The position numbers were made by a program, and so were the translations under genes. 64,000 nucleotides of DNA. It comes from Myxococcus xanthus (GTDB lineage Bacteria; Myxococcota; Myxococcia; Myxococcales; Myxococcaceae). Below the pieces are notes generated by a model. That model was not told the DNA's origin and did not search any database. It saw only the letters and a program-made list of their open reading frames with translations. Below, in pieces: positions 17,158 to 25,182 of this stretch. Position 1 is the stretch's first letter. Every line of letters begins with the position of its first letter. The stretch is from the NCBI RefSeq assembly GCF_006402735.1, contig NZ_CP017174.1, positions 2,793,001-2,857,000 on the forward strand. Reading direction: 5' to 3'.

Positions 17158-17994
17158 TTGGCTCTGGGCGACGACAGGCAGGTCATCCTCGAGAAGTACG
17201 GCCCCTACGTCCGGTCGCTGGCTGCGACCGTGCGCAAGCAGTTCAATGCCCAGCTGGAGCTGGATGAACTGCTGGCCTACGGCCAGATAGGCCTTCTGGA
17301 GGCCGCCGAGCGGTTCGACCCGAAGGTCGGGGCCAACTTCCTCACCTTCGCGCACTACCGCATCAAGGGCGCCATCTTCGACGGTCTTCGGAAGATGGGC
17401 GTGCTGCGCGGTTCGGACGCCCGCAACGCCTTCGTGGGAGAGCGGGCGGCGGCGTATCTGGGAAATCTTTCGGATCGTGAGGCCGGAGCAGGCAACCGCG
17501 GGAGCTCATTCGACGATGATGTGAATGACATCTCGGATGCGGTGACGGGGTTGGCGATGGTTTTCGCCAGCAGCATCGAAGGCGCGGACACGGCGGGTTA
17601 CACCGACGAGTCGCTCCCCGTCGACATCCGGATGGAGCAGGAGCAGCTGAAGACGCGGGTGCGGGCGGCGATCGAGAAGCTCCCGGAGAAGGAGCGCAAG
17701 CTCCTGATGGGGTACTACTTCCAGGGAAGGACGCTGGAAGAGGCGGGAGCGGAGATAGGACAGTCGAAGAGCTGGGCGTCGCGGCTGCATGCGCGAGCAA
17801 TCGACCGGCTCAAGGAACTCTTGAACGAGGAGGAGGAACTTCCTCCTTCTCCGATGGATGCAAGGAGGGTCTCACATGGCGGGTCCGATGGCCGGAGTCT
17901 CCGCGGCGCAGGTCGCCCAGCAGAAGCTGCAGGATCAGGGCGCTCAGCAGACGAACAAGCAGGGCGCGTCGAAGTTCGACGGAGTTCTCGCTGA
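17158..17994 (+). CDS. FliA/WhiG-type (sigma-28-like) RNA polymerase sigma factor
   Basis: A 278-residue sigma-70-family protein read from a TTG 7 nt after the previous stop. Region 2 is at about 12-85 (ELDELLAYGQIGLLEAAERFDP, then a TFAHYRIKGAIFDGLRK segment), closely FliA-like. Region 4 is at about 163-222 (AIEKLPEKERKLLMGYYFQGRTLEEAGAEIGQSKSWASRL). The middle (90-150) is acidic and poorly conserved, so region 3 is weak. The last 60 residues are Arg/Gly/Ser-rich and come from an unusual 119-nt overlap with sctI in another frame; the sigma fold ends before this. Codons are less G/C-biased than in the neighbours (it includes ATA). It probably directs T3SS gene transcription. Confidence 0.88.
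   Translation: MALGDDRQVILEKYGPYVRSLAATVRKQFNAQLELDELLAYGQIGLLEAAERFDPKVGANFLTFAHYRIKGAIFDGLRKMGVLRGSDARNAFVGERAAAYLGNLSDREAGAGNRGSSFDDDVNDISDAVTGLAMVFASSIEGADTAGYTDESLPVDIRMEQEQLKTRVRAAIEKLPEKERKLLMGYYFQGRTLEEAGAEIGQSKSWASRLHARAIDRLKELLNEEEELPPSPMDARRVSHGGSDGRSLRGAGRPAEAAGSGRSADEQAGRVEVRRSSR
17828..17844. other. Shine-Dalgarno/anti-Shine-Dalgarno inverted repeat
   Basis: AGGAGGAA-C-TTCCTCCT is a perfect inverted repeat in the 3' part of the sigma gene, about 30 nt upstream of the sctI start. In RNA it could fold on itself or compete with the real AAGGAGGG site of sctI, giving translational control. Confidence 0.4.
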
Positions 17995-18433
17995 CAAGGC
18001 GCAGGGCGCCGGTCAGGTGGACGCCGCCCAGCAGGTGAACAAGGCCCAGGCGGCGCAGGCCACCCAGCGCACGGATGCCGTGCGTCAGGTGGAGACCGTC
18101 AACAAGACGGAGAAGGCCGCCCTCAACAAGGTGCACGGCGCCCAGGAGTCGGTGACGACCAAGGCGGCGGAGCCGGTGACGGCCAAGGCCGAGGCGTCCA
18201 AGTCGTCCAAGGCGGGCGACATGATGACGCAGATTGTCGGTGACCTGGAGAAGGGCCAGGTCAACCTGGAGCACATCATCAAGCAGGCCTCCAGCGGCAA
18301 GGCGTTCTCCAACGCGGAGCTGCTGTCGCTCCAGGCCTCCATGTACCAGTACACGCAGCAGCTGGACCTAACGAGCAAGGTCGTGGAGAAGGCGACCACC
18401 GGCCTGAAGGACGTCGTCAAGACCCAGGTGTAG
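17876..18433 (+). CDS. sctI: T3SS inner rod protein SctI (YscI/HrpB family)
   Basis: A 185-residue protein; the ATG at 17876 has a strong AAGGAGGG site and lies inside the 3' end of the sigma gene in a different frame. The N-terminal 110 residues are Ala/Gln/Lys-rich and disordered. The C-terminal 40 residues (AELLSLQASMYQYTQQLDLTS then KVVEKATTGLKDVVKTQV) match the polymerisation helix of the YscI/HrpB rod family well. It would be exported early and form the rod that connects the export gate to the axial filament. A hairpin terminator follows. Confidence 0.88.
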   Translation: MAGPMAGVSAAQVAQQKLQDQGAQQTNKQGASKFDGVLADKAQGAGQVDAAQQVNKAQAAQATQRTDAVRQVETVNKTEKAALNKVHGAQESVTTKAAEPVTAKAEASKSSKAGDMMTQIVGDLEKGQVNLEHIIKQASSGKAFSNAELLSLQASMYQYTQQLDLTSKVVEKATTGLKDVVKTQV

Positions 18434-18467
18434 GCCCAACCCCGGTTCCCCGGCGGCGCGGCCTTGA

Positions 18468-18520
18468 GAAGGGCGGTCCCTCCCTCTACGAGCGGGAGGG
18501 AGCGCCCTTCCGCGTTTTCC
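18468..18520 (+). terminator. Hairpin between sctI and sctJ
   Basis: GAAGGGCG pairs with CGCCCTTC and the inner CCCTCCC with GGGAGGG around a short loop, followed by CGCGTTTTCC. It would end or attenuate transcripts after sctI, allowing more rod than ring mRNA. Confidence 0.65.
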
Positions 18521-18547
18521 GGGGGCCTAGTAAGCTCCGACCCGCCC

Positions 18548-19366
18548 ATGATTCGCCGACCGCACGCGTTTGCCGCCTCGCTTCTTGCCCTTCTCTTCCT
18601 GACGGGCTGCCACATCGAACTCCAGCACGCGCTGAGCGAAGCGGACGCCAACGAAATCTACGTCCTGCTCAGCAAGAACGGCATCAACGCCAAGAAGGAA
18701 AAGGAAGAAGGCGGCAACGAGGTGCGGTTCATGATCACCGTGCCCAAGGCGGATGCCGCGCAGGCGGCGGAGCTGCTCAAGCTCAATTCGCTGCCGCGGC
18801 CGGTGGAGAAGGGCCTGGCCCATTTCGCCAAGGGCAGCATGGTGCCCACCGCGACGGAGGAGCGCGCCATGCTCCTCAAGGCGATGGGCGGCGAGGTCTC
18901 CAATGCGCTGAATCAGATCGACGGCGTGCTGGAAGCGCGCGCCATCGTGATGATTCCGGAGAACAACGACCTCACGCAGCCGGAGAACAAGCCGATGCCG
19001 TCCGCGTCGGTGTTCATCAAGTACCGCCCGGGCGAGGGTGGCAAGCCGCCCATCGACACCGCCGTGGTGCAGCAGTTCGCGGCCACCGCGGTGCCGGAGC
19101 TGAAGGCCAGCGCGGTGACGGTGCTGATGACGCAGGCACTGCCGCCGTCGGCGGAGACGGACTCGGAGAGCCGCCTGCAGGACGTGCTGGGGCTGCGCAT
19201 GACGGCGGCCAGCGCCAGCCAGTTCAAGGTGATGTTCGCGGGCGCCTTCGCGCTGGTGCTGGCGATGCTGGGCCTGACGGCGTGGACCTTCATGCGCGGC
19301 GGCTCCAGCAGCGCCCCGGCCACGCGCTCTGGAGCGCGTGCCCGCGGTCGTCCTCCCGAGGCCTGA
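18548..19366 (+). CDS. sctJ: T3SS inner-membrane ring lipoprotein SctJ (YscJ/FliF family)
   Basis: A 272-residue lipoprotein with lipobox LFLTGC (Cys21). The YscJ/FliF ring-building domain is visible: HALSEADANEIYVLLSKNGI, then an AAELLKLNSLPRPVEKGL stretch, and the MGGEVSNALNQIDGVLEARAIVMIPE segment with SASVFIKYR. A single C-terminal membrane span lies at about 228-252. The ATG at 18548 fits the signal peptide. It forms the inner-membrane ring around the export gate. The C-terminal tail is short and basic. Confidence 0.95.
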   Translation: MIRRPHAFAASLLALLFLTGCHIELQHALSEADANEIYVLLSKNGINAKKEKEEGGNEVRFMITVPKADAAQAAELLKLNSLPRPVEKGLAHFAKGSMVPTATEERAMLLKAMGGEVSNALNQIDGVLEARAIVMIPENNDLTQPENKPMPSASVFIKYRPGEGGKPPIDTAVVQQFAATAVPELKASAVTVLMTQALPPSAETDSESRLQDVLGLRMTAASASQFKVMFAGAFALVLAMLGLTAWTFMRGGSSSAPATRSGARARGRPPEA

Positions 19367-19437
19367 CGTCATCGCCCCTCACGGTGGGGCTTACCTCCCT
19401 CTCCCAGCGGGCGTCCGTGGGGCCCGCGAGGTGACGT

Positions 19438-21666
19438 TTGGACTCGTTCTTCACCTCGCTCAACAAGCGCCAGAGCATGCTGCTCCTGACGGCCGTGACG
19501 TTCAGCGGCCAGGAGAGCCTCGGCGCCTTGGAGCACCTTCCCGAAGAGGAGGGGGCGCTTCTGCGTCATCGCGCGCAGGAGCTGCTTCAGATTCCGCGCG
19601 AGAAGCGCATCCCCGCGCTGGTGCAGGAAATCAAGCGGCTGGTGAAGGACCGCCGTGGTCAGCTCTGGAGCGCCGAACCGGAGCGGCTGGCCGCGCTGCT
19701 GCAACGTGAGCGGGGCGCGTTGATGGAAGTGGTGCTGCGCGCGCTGCCGGGCACGCTGGCGGAGGCGGTGCGCGCGCATCTGCCGCCCTCGCGCGTGAAG
19801 CTGACCCGCGAAGTCCGCCCGCAGGTCCTGGACATCGTCCGGTGGAAGCTGGAGGAGCTGTTCGCGCGCGAGGTCGCGGGGCAGCAGGCCGCGGGCTTCA
19901 AGTTCGCGGACGTGCTTCAGCTTCAGCAGCGGGAGCTGCTCACCATGTGCGACCGGTTGGGCGCGCGGGTGCTGGGGCCGGCGCTGGCGGGCCTTCCGGA
20001 CGCGGAGCGCGAGGCCATGCTGGAGCAGCTGCCGCCGGACTTGAAGCTGCTGGCCACCAAGGCCGTGGCGGCCAACGCTCCGCGCAAGCTGCCGGAGGAG
20101 GATGCCCGGGCGCAGTTGGAGCCGCACGAGGGCCTGACGCGGCCCGCGGTGGCGCTGCGCAGCGCGGGGGCTCAGCGGCTGGCGCGCGCATGCGTGGCGC
20201 AGTCTCCGGAGTTCGCCGCGCGCATGCTGGAGAAGTACCGCGGTGAGTTCGGAAGCCTGCTGGCGAAGTGGGTGCGCGAGGAGCGCGTGCGTCCCACCGC
20301 GCGAGGCGATGGTGGCCGGACCGACATCGTGATGGACCTGGAGCGGCTGGCCACGCGTGGCCTCATCGAGCGGCCGGTTCGTCTGGCGACACCGCCGCCT
20401 CCGCGTCAGTCCGCCGTTCTTCCTCCGCCTCCGGGAGCCCGGAAGGCGGCTGCCGCGGCGGCGCCACCCGAGGCCAAGGCGGCGGCGCCCGCGGCCAAGG
20501 CAGCGGCGCCCGCGGCCAAGGCAGCGGCGCCCGCGGCCAAGGCAGCGGCGCCCGGTGGGGCAGCGCCTGCTGGGGCGCCGGCTGCTGGCCGGGAGGTGCC
20601 GACGCGACCGCCGGTGCGAGGGCAGGCCCCGGGTGCGGCTCGCCAGGGCGCGGGAGCACCGGTCCGGCGGGACTTCATGGCGGAGCGGGCGGCGCGAAAC
20701 GCGGGTGTGTTGTCCTCGCGTGAGCCGTCCCGCGTGGCCACGCCCGCGAAGCGACAGGATGGCTCCGCGGTGCAGCGGATGCCGGCCCGGCGTGAGCCCG
20801 CGAACGCGGGCGGCGCGGGGGCTCGTCGTGAGGGTGAGGGACCCGATACGCGCCCGCCTCGTGCGGATCCAGAGGGCGCGCGCATCGGTCCGCCGCCTTC
20901 TCGGCTGGGGCAGCGCGGTGCACGGCCTCGCCCCCAGGACCCCGACACGCTGTCAGAGCGTGACCGCGCGCGTGCCGCCGAGGGTTCCCGGGTTCATTCG
21001 CGCCCGCCGGACGAGCGTTCCCGGGTGGCCGAGGGCTCGCGGGTTCAGGCTGGAGGCCAGGGAGAGCGCTCCCGCGTTCATGCCGGTGCGCAGGACGAAC
21101 GCTCCCGCGTGGCGGAGGGCTCACGGGTCCACGCCCGACCTGCGGATGAGCGTTCCCGTGTGGCAGAGGGCTCTCGCGTCCATGCCAACGTTCCAGACGA
21201 GCGCTCACGTGTGGCCGAAGGCTCCCGCGTCCAATCCGGAGCCCCAGATGAGCGCTCCCGGGTGGCCGAAGGCTCCCGCGTCCAGGCGCGCCCAGCGGAT
21301 GAGCGCTCCCGCGTCGCGTCCCGGGGGCAGCAGCGTCCGGCGGAGGAGCCTCCCCGGGCCGCTCGGATGAAGTTCGGGGCAGCAGAGCCGGACCGGGAGG
21401 ACTCGGAGGTCTCCCGGGTGTTCCGCTCGCGCTCGTCCGGTGCCCAGGGGGGCGGCCGGGCCAAGCCCCCCGAGGCGGAGCAGGAGCCGGAGCGTCCCCC
21501 CCGGGTGCTGGTGGGGCGGGCCATCACCTCGCCGTCCCTGGCGCCCATGCCCAAGCCCCGGGGTGAGGGCACTTCCGTCCAGCGTCGTCCCCGCTCTCCG
21601 TCGGGTACCGACCGTCCTGTGCCTCCGGGTGCAGGGGGACGTGGAACCAAGGGCGGAACGCGCTAG
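19438..21666 (+). CDS. FliG-like protein in the SctK position, with long repeat-rich C-terminus
   Basis: A 742-residue protein read from a TTG with AGGTG just upstream. Residues 1-320 are helical, with short motifs recalling FliG N and middle domains (KRQSMLLLTAVTFSGQESLGAL, LAALLQRERGALMEVVLRALP, AMLEQLPPDLKLLATKAVAAN). Between sctJ and sctL one expects SctK, the adaptor joining ring and C-ring/ATPase; FliG does this in flagella. From about 330 the protein is disordered: KAAAPAA heptads at 345-372, a Pro/Arg-rich stretch, then six 17-residue repeats around ERSRVAEGSRV plus degenerate copies (507-627). The FliG resemblance is by eye, with no torque helix or EHPQ-type motif proven. Confidence 0.72.
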   Translation: MDSFFTSLNKRQSMLLLTAVTFSGQESLGALEHLPEEEGALLRHRAQELLQIPREKRIPALVQEIKRLVKDRRGQLWSAEPERLAALLQRERGALMEVVLRALPGTLAEAVRAHLPPSRVKLTREVRPQVLDIVRWKLEELFAREVAGQQAAGFKFADVLQLQQRELLTMCDRLGARVLGPALAGLPDAEREAMLEQLPPDLKLLATKAVAANAPRKLPEEDARAQLEPHEGLTRPAVALRSAGAQRLARACVAQSPEFAARMLEKYRGEFGSLLAKWVREERVRPTARGDGGRTDIVMDLERLATRGLIERPVRLATPPPPRQSAVLPPPPGARKAAAAAAPPEAKAAAPAAKAAAPAAKAAAPAAKAAAPGGAAPAGAPAAGREVPTRPPVRGQAPGAARQGAGAPVRRDFMAERAARNAGVLSSREPSRVATPAKRQDGSAVQRMPARREPANAGGAGARREGEGPDTRPPRADPEGARIGPPPSRLGQRGARPRPQDPDTLSERDRARAAEGSRVHSRPPDERSRVAEGSRVQAGGQGERSRVHAGAQDERSRVAEGSRVHARPADERSRVAEGSRVHANVPDERSRVAEGSRVQSGAPDERSRVAEGSRVQARPADERSRVASRGQQRPAEEPPRAARMKFGAAEPDREDSEVSRVFRSRSSGAQGGGRAKPPEAEQEPERPPRVLVGRAITSPSLAPMPKPRGEGTSVQRRPRSPSGTDRPVPPGAGGRGTKGGTR
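20470..20553 (+). repeat. Four 21-bp repeats encoding KAAAPAA-type heptads
   Basis: Four almost identical in-frame 21-bp units lie in the linker of the FliG-like protein. They differ at single bases, which indicates recent slippage; copy number may vary between strains. Confidence 0.9.
20956..21318 (+). repeat. 51-bp repeats encoding the ERSRVAEGSRV motif
   Basis: Five full 17-residue units, a shorter 11-residue unit and a degenerate first unit are arranged head to tail, in frame. The core ERSRVAEGSRV is kept while the last six residues vary (for example HARPAD, HANVPD, QSGAPD), a pattern of a surface-exposed or binding repeat. Confidence 0.9.
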
Positions 21667-21690
21667 CATCCGGCCCGCAAGGAGCGGCCC

Positions 21691-22362
21691 ATGGCGATCG
21701 GCAAGGTGATTCGAGGTGATGGGACGGCGGAGCCGGCGCACGCGCCCGAGCGTCCCGTGCTGCGGCCTCCCCGCGCGGGGGTGATGAACGCCGAGGTCTT
21801 CGAGGCCCGTCAGGGCGCGTCGGCCATCCTGGAGGAGGCGCAGCGCGAGAAGGAGCGCATCCTCGCGGAGGCGCAGCGCGAGCGCGAGGAGCTCCTCGCC
21901 AAGACGCGTGAGCAGGGCCGTCAGGAAGGCCTGGCGCAGGCCACCGAAATCATCCTTCGCGCGAAGATGCAGGCGGGGGAGGTGCTGACCGGCCACGAGC
22001 AGGACGTCATCGCGCTGTCGCTCAAGGTGGCGGAGAAGATCATCGGCCGGAGCCTGGAGAAGGACCCGGAGCTGATGGTGGAGCTGTGCGCCGCGGCCAT
22101 CGAGAACCTGCGCAGCGCCCGCTCCATGATTCTGCGGGTCCACCCGAAGACGGCCGCCGTGCTCCGCGCGAAGAAGCCGGTCCTCATGGAGCTCATCGGC
22201 CGCGCGGTGGACCTGGCCATCAAGGAGGACCCCGAGGTGGCCCCCGTGGGCTGCATCGTCCAGACGGAGTTCGGCACGGTGGACGCACAGCTTCCCACGC
22301 AGCTGGAGATGCTCCAGAACGTCCTGTTGCCGGACACCGCGCGCAAGGAAGGGCCGGCTTGA
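21691..22362 (+). CDS. sctL: T3SS stator protein SctL (YscL/FliH family)
   Basis: A 223-residue protein. A Glu/Arg/Ala-rich helix (ILEEAQREKERILAEAQRERE) at 45-85 is the typical FliH/YscL coiled coil; the C-terminal domain (VIALSLKVAEKIIGRSLEKDPELMVEL and VGCIVQTEFGTVDAQLPTQL) is the conserved stator fold that binds the ATPase. The ATG has GGAG 7 nt upstream, 22 nt after the FliG-like stop. It lies directly before sctN, as in flagellar fliH-fliI. Confidence 0.93.
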   Translation: MAIGKVIRGDGTAEPAHAPERPVLRPPRAGVMNAEVFEARQGASAILEEAQREKERILAEAQREREELLAKTREQGRQEGLAQATEIILRAKMQAGEVLTGHEQDVIALSLKVAEKIIGRSLEKDPELMVELCAAAIENLRSARSMILRVHPKTAAVLRAKKPVLMELIGRAVDLAIKEDPEVAPVGCIVQTEFGTVDAQLPTQLEMLQNVLLPDTARKEGPA

Positions 22363-22386
22363 GCCGGAGCGTCAAGGGACTCGCCC

Positions 22387-23700
22387 ATGGCCATTGACCT
22401 CTCGCGGTACTTCGACCTCATCAAGGAAGCCCAGGTCGTGCGCGTGCGCGGCCGCGTCACGGAGCTGACGGGCCTCATCATCAAGGCCAGCGTGCCCAAC
22501 GTCCGCGTGGGCGAGCTGGTGCTCATCAAGAGCCGCAACCGCGGCGCGGTGAAGGCGGAGGTGGTGGGCTTCCAGGGGGATGAGGTGATGCTCATGCCCC
22601 TGGGCGAGCTGCACGGCATCGGTCCGGACAGCGAGGTCATCCCCACCGGCAAGCCGCTGAGCATCAAGTGCGGAGAGGCGCTGCTGGGCCGCGTGCTCAA
22701 CGGCATCGGCGAGCCCATGGACGGCCACCCGTTGCCGGAGGAGGGCCTCATCGACTGGTCCGTGGACCGCGACTGCCCGGACCCCTTCACCCGCCAGCGC
22801 ATCGAGCGGCCACTGCCCCTGGGCGTGCGCTGCATCGACGGGCTGCTCACGGTGGGGGAGGGCCAGCGCGTGGGCCTCTTCGCCGGCTCCGGCGTCGGTA
22901 AGTCCACGCTGATGGGGCAGATTGCCCGGAACACCAAAGCGGACCTCTGTGTGGTGGCGCTCATCGGCGAGCGTGGCCGCGAAGTCCGTGAGTTCATCGA
23001 AGACGCCATGGGCGAGGAGGGCATGAAGCGCTCCGTGCTGGTGTGCGCCACCTCCGACCAGCCCAGCCTCGTGCGTCTGCGCGCGGCCTATGTCGCCACC
23101 GCCATCGCCGAATACTTCCGCGAGCGCGGCGGCAACGTGCTCTTCATGCTGGATACGGTGACGCGTCTGGCGCGTGCCCAGCGTGAGATTGGCCTCGCCG
23201 TGGGTGAGCCCCCGGCCCGTCAAGGTTACCCGCCGAGCGTGTTCTCCATGCTGCCGCGCATCCTGGAGCGCACGGGCAACTCGGAGAAGGGCAAGTGCAC
23301 CGCCATCTACACCTGCCTCGTGGCCGGCGGTGACATGGAAGAGCCCATCGCCGACGAGGTCCGCGGTATTCTCGACGGCCACTTCATCCTCAACCGTGCC
23401 CTGGGTGAGCGCAACCAGTGGCCCGCGATGGACGTGCTCGCCAGCCTCAGCCGCGTGATGAGCGGCATCGTCTCCAAGGACCACAAGAAGGCGGCGGGAC
23501 GGCTGCGCGAATTGCTCTCCACGTATGAGAAGCAGCGCGACCTCATCCTCCTGGGGGCCTACCAGTACGGGACGGATCCCCGCACGGATCAGGCCATCGA
23601 CAAGTACGACGCCATCATCGACTTCCTCAAGCAGGACACCCACTCCAACTCCGGGTTCGAGGAGACGGTGGAGCAGCTGATCGCCCTGTTCGACGAGTAA
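22387..23700 (+). CDS. sctN: T3SS ATPase SctN (YscN/FliI family)
   Basis: A 437-residue ATPase of the F1-beta-related family, the full length for SctN. Walker A is GSGVGKST (167-174), the family box GERGREVREFIED follows at about 197, and the Walker B region reads VLFMLDTVTRLARAQREIGLAVGEPPARQGYPPSVF. The C-terminus (RGILDGHFILNRALGERNQWPAMDVLASLSRVM) is standard. It unfolds chaperone-bound substrates at the cytoplasmic face of the export gate. It is the most conserved gene here. Confidence 0.97.
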   Translation: MAIDLSRYFDLIKEAQVVRVRGRVTELTGLIIKASVPNVRVGELVLIKSRNRGAVKAEVVGFQGDEVMLMPLGELHGIGPDSEVIPTGKPLSIKCGEALLGRVLNGIGEPMDGHPLPEEGLIDWSVDRDCPDPFTRQRIERPLPLGVRCIDGLLTVGEGQRVGLFAGSGVGKSTLMGQIARNTKADLCVVALIGERGREVREFIEDAMGEEGMKRSVLVCATSDQPSLVRLRAAYVATAIAEYFRERGGNVLFMLDTVTRLARAQREIGLAVGEPPARQGYPPSVFSMLPRILERTGNSEKGKCTAIYTCLVAGGDMEEPIADEVRGILDGHFILNRALGERNQWPAMDVLASLSRVMSGIVSKDHKKAAGRLRELLSTYEKQRDLILLGAYQYGTDPRTDQAIDKYDAIIDFLKQDTHSNSGFEETVEQLIALFDE

Positions 23701-23751
23701 GGCGCTGGCCAGGGGTGCGCGGCGGGGATTCCGGGTTAGGATGGGGCCAAC

Positions 23752-24240
23752 ATGCCCCCGTACCGGTTGCAGGCCCTGCAGGACATGCGCGCCCGGGCCA
23801 AGGAAGAGGCGGAGCAGGCCTTTTCCTCCGCCATCAAGGCGCTGGAGAAGGAGAAGGCGGAGCTCCAGCGTCTCATCGACGACCTGGAGCAGCGCAAGCG
23901 TGAGCGCAAGGCGAAGGTGGCCGCCTACCTGAAGGAGGTCATGTTCAAGGGGGCCGGCATCAACGGCATGAACATGATGAACCGCTTCGAGGAGCGCCTG
24001 AAGGACGAAGAGGCGCAGGTGGCGCTGGAGGTGGAGCGCCAGCGGGAGGCCGTCAAGGTGGCCGAACGGCTGGTGGAGCAGCGCCGGCGGGAGATGGCCG
24101 AGGCGGCGAAGGAGCTGAAGGCCATCGAGAAGCACCGAGAGAACTGGCAGAAGCAGGTGAAGTACGAGCGACAGCAGCGTGAGGAACTGAACCAGGAGGA
24201 GATTGGCAACGCCTTGTTCCTGGCGCGCCAGCGCAAGTAA
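23752..24240 (+). CDS. sctO: T3SS stalk protein SctO (YscO/FliJ-like)
   Basis: A 162-residue, almost entirely coiled-coil protein (KEEAEQAFSSAIKALEKEKA, LIDDLEQRKRERKAKVAAYL, EERLKDEEAQVALEVERQRE) with size and position of SctO/FliJ, directly after the ATPase. Such proteins form the stalk inserted in the ATPase hexamer. A TAGGAT box lies 9 nt before the ATG with no Shine-Dalgarno, which could give a leaderless transcript in addition to read-through. Confidence 0.88.
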   Translation: MPPYRLQALQDMRARAKEEAEQAFSSAIKALEKEKAELQRLIDDLEQRKRERKAKVAAYLKEVMFKGAGINGMNMMNRFEERLKDEEAQVALEVERQREAVKVAERLVEQRRREMAEAAKELKAIEKHRENWQKQVKYERQQREELNQEEIGNALFLARQRK

Positions 24241-24273
24241 CCTGCGCCCTCCCCATCCCCCTGGAATGACGTC

Positions 24274-25182
24274 ATGAGCCGAGTTGACGACGATCGCGAA
24301 GCAGCGCGCATGGCCGAGCGCCTCCTCCAGGAGAAGAAGCTCGCCGAGGGGCAGGCCAAGAAGCGCCAGGAGGGGGCTTCCGCCTTCCAGCGGCTGATGC
24401 AGCAGGCCCAGCAGCCGCCCCCGTCGCCGGGCCCGGCGCCCGCGCAGCCCCAGCAGCAACAGGGCGGTCTGGCGCGCGCCGTCCTCGCGCGGGCCACCCA
24501 GCAGGGCAAGACGTTTGGTGAGCGGGTGCAGCAGGAGCAGCAGCCCGCCATGAAGGAACTGGCCCAGCCGCAGGCCCAGGCGCAGGGCCAGGCCGCGGAG
24601 GCACGTGGCGGCTCACGCGCGTCGGACGCCCGGGACGCCCGGCGCACCGACGAGAAGCGGACCTCCGAGAGCCGCGAGAAGGACCTGGGCAAGGCGGAGT
24701 CCTCCCTGGGGCAGGTCAGCTCCGAGCGGGGCGCCGCCATCCGGGCGGATGCCGACGCGGGCGGCGGCAAGGGCAGTGGCGGTGGCAAGGACAAGAAGGA
24801 AGGCGGGTCGGAGTCCATCGCCCCCGGCTTCCGCTTCAACCCCGCGCTGATGGCGCCGGTGCCCGTGGCCAAGCCCAAGGACACCGCGGGCTCGGAGCGC
24901 CTGCGGGCCCTGGCCACCGAGATTGCGCAGAAGATTGTCGACCGCGTCCGCGTGGGCACCAACGCCGCGGGCAACGCGGAGTTCCAGATCGACCTGCGGG
25001 GCGACGTGCTCAGTGGCCTGTCCATCAAGGTCAGCGCCCGGAACGGGAAGATTTCGGCCACCTTCAGCGGCAGCAACCGCGAGGTGCTCAAGCAGCTCGA
25101 AGGGGCCAGCGAGGGACTGCGGTCCGCGCTCAGTGGCCGTGGGCTCCGGCTTGAAGACGTACGCTTCGAGGCGAAGGCATGA
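24274..25182 (+). CDS. sctP: T3SS ruler/substrate-switch protein SctP (FliK-like)
   Basis: A 302-residue protein. The N-terminal 200 residues are Gln/Ala/Arg/Pro-rich and disordered, as in needle or hook rulers. The C-terminal 85 residues (AEFQIDLRGDVLSGLSIKVSA, REVLKQLEGASEGLRSALSGR) match the FliK hook-length/T3S4 domain (beta strands then LxxLxxLRxxLxxxGL). Position after sctO and an ATGA overlap with sctQ agree. It would measure the axial structure and switch SctU specificity. Confidence 0.82.
   Translation: MSRVDDDREAARMAERLLQEKKLAEGQAKKRQEGASAFQRLMQQAQQPPPSPGPAPAQPQQQQGGLARAVLARATQQGKTFGERVQQEQQPAMKELAQPQAQAQGQAAEARGGSRASDARDARRTDEKRTSESREKDLGKAESSLGQVSSERGAAIRADADAGGGKGSGGGKDKKEGGSESIAPGFRFNPALMAPVPVAKPKDTAGSERLRALATEIAQKIVDRVRVGTNAAGNAEFQIDLRGDVLSGLSIKVSARNGKISATFSGSNREVLKQLEGASEGLRSALSGRGLRLEDVRFEAKA

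Noticed and set aside
17158..17994. Frameshift at the 3' end of the sigma gene
   Set aside because: Considered because of the 119-nt overlap with sctI, but regions 2 and 4 are complete in one frame and sctI has its own strong ribosome site. Overlap is the simpler reading; kept as a finding rather than called a pseudogene.
20956..21318. CRISPR-like array
   Set aside because: The regular 51-bp period is in frame, encodes 17-residue repeats inside one protein and has no unique spacers.
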